From positions 2,048,216-2,112,215 of the forward strand of contig NC_061064.1 in NCBI RefSeq assembly GCF_021917145.1: DNA of 64,000 nucleotides, in the 5' to 3' direction. The stretch is from Hypomesus transpacificus. Its lineage: Eukaryota; Chordata; Actinopteri; Osmeriformes; Osmeridae. The notes under the pieces were generated by a model. That model was given only the letters and a program-made list of their open reading frames with translations. It was not told where the DNA came from and did no database searches. The first letter of the stretch is position 1. Each line of letters starts with the position of its first letter. Of this stretch, positions 60,776 to 64,000 are shown piece by piece. Made by a program: the position numbers and the translations under genes.

Positions 60776-60876
60776 AGCATGATGCGCCGGTAATGTGTAA
60801 AGTAATACAGTGCAACAGTAACGTCTTTACTGTAGTATTACATAGTACAGTACAACAAAACAACGACTTGCACCAT

Positions 60877-60882
60877 AATAAA
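60877..60882 (+). terminator. chrne: Possible chrne polyadenylation signal
   Basis: AATAAAAAATC lies 770 bases after the stop. No better plus-strand signal is nearer, but use is unproven. Confidence 0.35.
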
Positions 60883-60889
60883 AAATCTA

Positions 60890-63616
60890 GTGGGTGCGGC
60901 CCCTTATAATATAGTGGTACAACCGGATTGTCAGGGTGAAGCCATGAGGGTGAATCCATGAGGGTGAATCCATGAAGGTGGACAGAGATAGTGCAGAGCG
61001 AGAGGCCGGCAAGGCACGATTTCCAAGTAACAAAACTTTAACTGCTTCCAAAACCAGGAACAAGCAGGGAGTCACATGAACATGACAAGGAACCCACAAT
61101 GACTGACATAGGGAGCGGACACGTACACAGGGTAATGATCACACATCACAACATCTGTGTGATTGGAGAGAGAGACAACAGCTGGGTGAAGGACAGACCG
61201 GAGGTGCAGGGAGCCAGGAGATAGAGACCAGACCAGGGCTGGAACACACCCAGGACAACAGACAGGACACCAGGGCAGGGGAAAAAAAGAGAACTTAGGC
61301 CAGGATATCAAAAACAACTTCCAGAGAATTGGACAAATCAGTGGGTACTGTGTACAGGAGGTGCTGGCTAGTGTTCTGGTCTCAGTATGGGATTCTGGAT
61401 TTTCAAACAGTTTCTTGAAAGTACTTGTTCTGAAAATCGCAAAGAGGACGTTTAGGAATATTACTGTTTAATGACTTTAATTATCCAGAGTTGTAATGTT
61501 TGTGTTCTCTGTTGTCTTACTCATTCAAATGAATTAAAATCATTTTTTTTTCATGCGACTACGGCAGTCATTGATACTGATTGGGGCCCATTTTCAGAAA
61601 AAAACCACAGCGCAGTAAACCCACGAATAGGCCTACACACACTCCAACACACCATTTCAACTTCATTGAGAAAGTCTTCATACAATGGTGTAAAGTCCAT
61701 AGCTCCAGTGCATCCATCCATGGTAATGCCTAAACCTACAGGGGTAGGCTTCATCCCGCTTCAGACACGGTCCAAAAATGCGGTTCAGGGCAGTATAACG
61801 CCTCTGAGTCACATCATAAAGGACATGCTCTAATGGAGAAGAGTGTAGGGGGACATTGGGTGATGTGGGATGCCTTAACTCCAGAGCGTTTTCTTTCCTG
61901 CTATGACAATGTCTAATCCACAGAACTTGTACCCTAGGTTTAGCATGGATGTTATGTGAATGAAATCACAAAACGCGATTGGTGGTGCCGCAGGATCAGG
62001 GCACTAGTCAATCAAGAAGATCCGATGAGAAAATGCATGTAAAAAATGTCCGAGAGTAGTAGTACCCGAATTCACCATAGCTCTGTGGTAAGAGCATTTG
62101 ACTGCGTATCAAAAATTGCTTGTTTAAATCTCCCTGCCTGTCGCTTTGTATAAAAGTGTATGCAGTGCTGAATAATCGAATATGAAAAATATGTTATCGA
62201 AGCGGCTTTTCATAGCAATCTCTCGAGAGCTCAGCTCACTCTGACCCATTGCTGCTGTAAGACATCGGGGAAAGGGAGGTTCACAGCTGTGTCCCGAGCT
62301 CTCTAAGCACAGAAAGGCAGCTGCACTGTACGTTCGTTGCCTTTGGCTTCCGGGGAGCGACCACCAGTTCAGATTTGTCCATTTTTACCGTAGATCTAGG
62401 CCATTCTCATCGAGGGAGAAAAACATATTTTAGCCTCTGAAGGCGAATAGTGGAAGGATCAGGTACACATGGGCATGTTATGGTATATGAGCAAAGGACG
62501 ATGATGTCACGGAAACTGATTGACATATACTGCATTTACAGAAATCCGATGAGGCTACTATAATGAGAAGTATTGAAAAGTGCTGAAGCAATTCTGTACT
62601 CATCATGATTTTCGAATGACCCGAATCTCAGGAACTGAAAACGATTTAACAGGAGGGACTAGAGTCGACTAGTTACGTCACTTTGAGTGTACAGCAACCC
62701 AAATAAAACACCCTATTTTCTCTTCAAAACTGGTAGGTCTGCATTCAGAGGAAGAATAAAAGCTATTGACTTAACTCGTAGGTTATTGCTGTAATCTTTT
62801 GGAGCTTCCCGGATCTATCTCTCTGATGTCTCGTGATTTTACTGCGCGGTAAAAGTTAGGAAGTGGACAACGTCAAAAAGTAAGTAACGAATCTCATCCC
62901 TGCACTCTGCATTCCAGATAATGGCAGCGGGAGTGGACGTTGTTAGCATAGTTATGGTTCTCGGACGGCGGAAAAAAGTTGCCATTTCAACTACCAACAT
63001 ATTTGGGTGCAATTTCGAGGGAAGATTTTTGTAATGCTATGTAGAGTACTACAAACTCCATCACATTGTTTGGAGTATCCTAATACGTGCATACAGTATG
63101 CACTATGTCTTATCACTTGAGTTAGTCGACGACCATAATCAACGAGTAAAACCATTTCGCTGTTATAGCCAAAGAAACTGCGAATCAATGCATCTTTATG
63201 TTAACTTCAGTTTTTAAAAACGTTAAACTTGACAAACATGACAGGCATCAGTCAATTAATTTTCCAACTTGTTTCTACTGTTCAACTTCTTGTAATTTTT
63301 TTAACCCTTTAACAGTCTTAAACCTTGTTGAAACCGAGTAGCATACTTTTAGTCTCCACCGTCACTATCAGCTCAAATCTAAATGTAAATATTGATGCTT
63401 TAGGCACTTATTTTGTCAACATGATAGCCCAAACATCCCGAGGTGGGGTGCGTGGTAGAGTTATCATTTCTCCGGCCGTGTGATTCATTCCCTCTGCGGT
63501 CGGCGTGTACTGGTCATCACAGTCTAGATCTACTGCTGTATAATCTTCTCTTAGACGTCAGGGCCTAACTTCCGTGACCTCGACCCGCTACTCTGTGGCC
63601 CATGACCTCCCCCCCC

Positions 63617-63647
<31 letters not shown>

Positions 63648-64000
63648 AGTTTTGGAGCTTCTCTGTCAGTATATAGTAGTATTGCATTGACCCCACCACA
63701 CATGGATTCGTAGAGTTGAGACTCCTGGCAAAACCTTCTAACATCCTACGCAAAGAGGACTCATCCCGGTAGTCATCCCTCTGCTCTACCTGAGGCTGTG
63801 TGAACCATGGATACCAGAGTTTCCTGGAAACAGTGGTTCCAGTTCACTCTGCTGTTATGACTACATCCGCCACCTGACTTCCTGTTCAGCAATGGAGGGG
63901 GCCTCCCTGCCGTCTTCCAGCTGCAATGAGTCGTAAACCAATAAACAATCTGTGGAGGAAACAGGGACAGTATGTCAACATGACTTTCTCAAAACGAGAG
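60890..64000. other. Distal intergenic region, no gene recognised
   Basis: Mostly unique sequence. It contains a short SINE (62075-62165), a duplicated GGGTGAAGCCATGA/GGGTGAATCCATGA run (60937-60979), a poly-C run of about 25 (63609-63633) followed by (CA)n, and a strong donor-like CGTCAAAAAG|TAAGTAACG near 62880 that may end a noncoding first exon of a gene beyond the window. The 120-codon ORF at 61471-61833 has no domain I recognise. Confidence 0.45.
62075..62165 (+). mobile_element. Short tRNA-Cys-derived SINE with V-SINE-like tail
   Basis: ATAGCTCTGTGGTAAGAGCA (A box) and TTTGACTGCGTATCAA (anticodon-like arm) lead to TTGTTTAAATCTCCC (decayed B box), then directly to GTCGCTTTGTATAAAAGTGT (tail). 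Total length is about 90 bp. Same design as 24597-24710. Confidence 0.6.

Noticed and set aside
61471-61833. 120-codon ORF after chrne
   Set aside because: No family resemblance, no splice partners, ordinary length for chance in this composition.

Overview
The window looks like teleost fish genomic DNA: spliced vertebrate genes with GT-AG introns, very abundant micro- and minisatellites, tRNA-derived SINEs with the V-SINE type 3' tail, a hAT-type MITE and a large fold-back DNA transposon. I name no species. All identifications come from reading translated exons and from remembered family sequences; no search was run.

Layout: (1) srrt/ars2 (+, about 146-8310), 19 coding exons, 894 aa. (2) znhit1 (+, 8784-9839), 5 exons, 155 aa. 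(3) A monoacylglycerol acyltransferase gene, mogat3-like (-, 14197-11078), 7 coding exons, 325 aa, converging on znhit1. (4) A 2542-bp palindromic DNA transposon (15249-17790) with a perfect 8-bp target duplication. (5) A gene-poor, repeat-rich stretch (17.8-27.4 kb), probably the 5' part of nyap1, ending in a 500-N gap. (6) nyap1 (+, enters from the gap, coding to 31925, 3' UTR to about 34.78 kb). (7) atp1b2-like Na+/K+-ATPase beta subunit (+, 36516-43484), 7 exons, 284 aa, with a 3.7-kb 3' UTR. (8) gltpd2-like lipid-transfer gene (-, 50809-48822). (9) chrne-like muscle acetylcholine receptor epsilon subunit (+, 54485-60105), the classical 12 exons, 513 aa. (10) 60.1-64 kb: a minisatellite and sequence with no recognised gene.

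The genes do not form one pathway. srrt (RNA 5'-cap biology) and znhit1 (SRCAP chromatin remodelling) are housekeeping nuclear genes. mogat3-like is an ER lipid enzyme. nyap1, atp1b2 and chrne are neural or muscle signalling and membrane genes. Their neighbourhood matters: srrt, znhit1, mogat3 and nyap1 are neighbours in human 7q22.1, while ATP1B2, GLTPD2 and CHRNE are human 17p13 genes, so the window spans a junction of the two synteny groups.

The most striking observations are the nearly perfect 2.5-kb palindrome carrying two convergent copies of a transposase N-terminus, and a 34-bp minisatellite made of the last codons of nyap1, which lets every reading frame end in the same VWDTAI-stop tail. 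A possible 27-nt microexon in atp1b2, a cluster of CTCF-like motifs around the last nyap1 exon, and single extra C bases in two genes are also worth checking.
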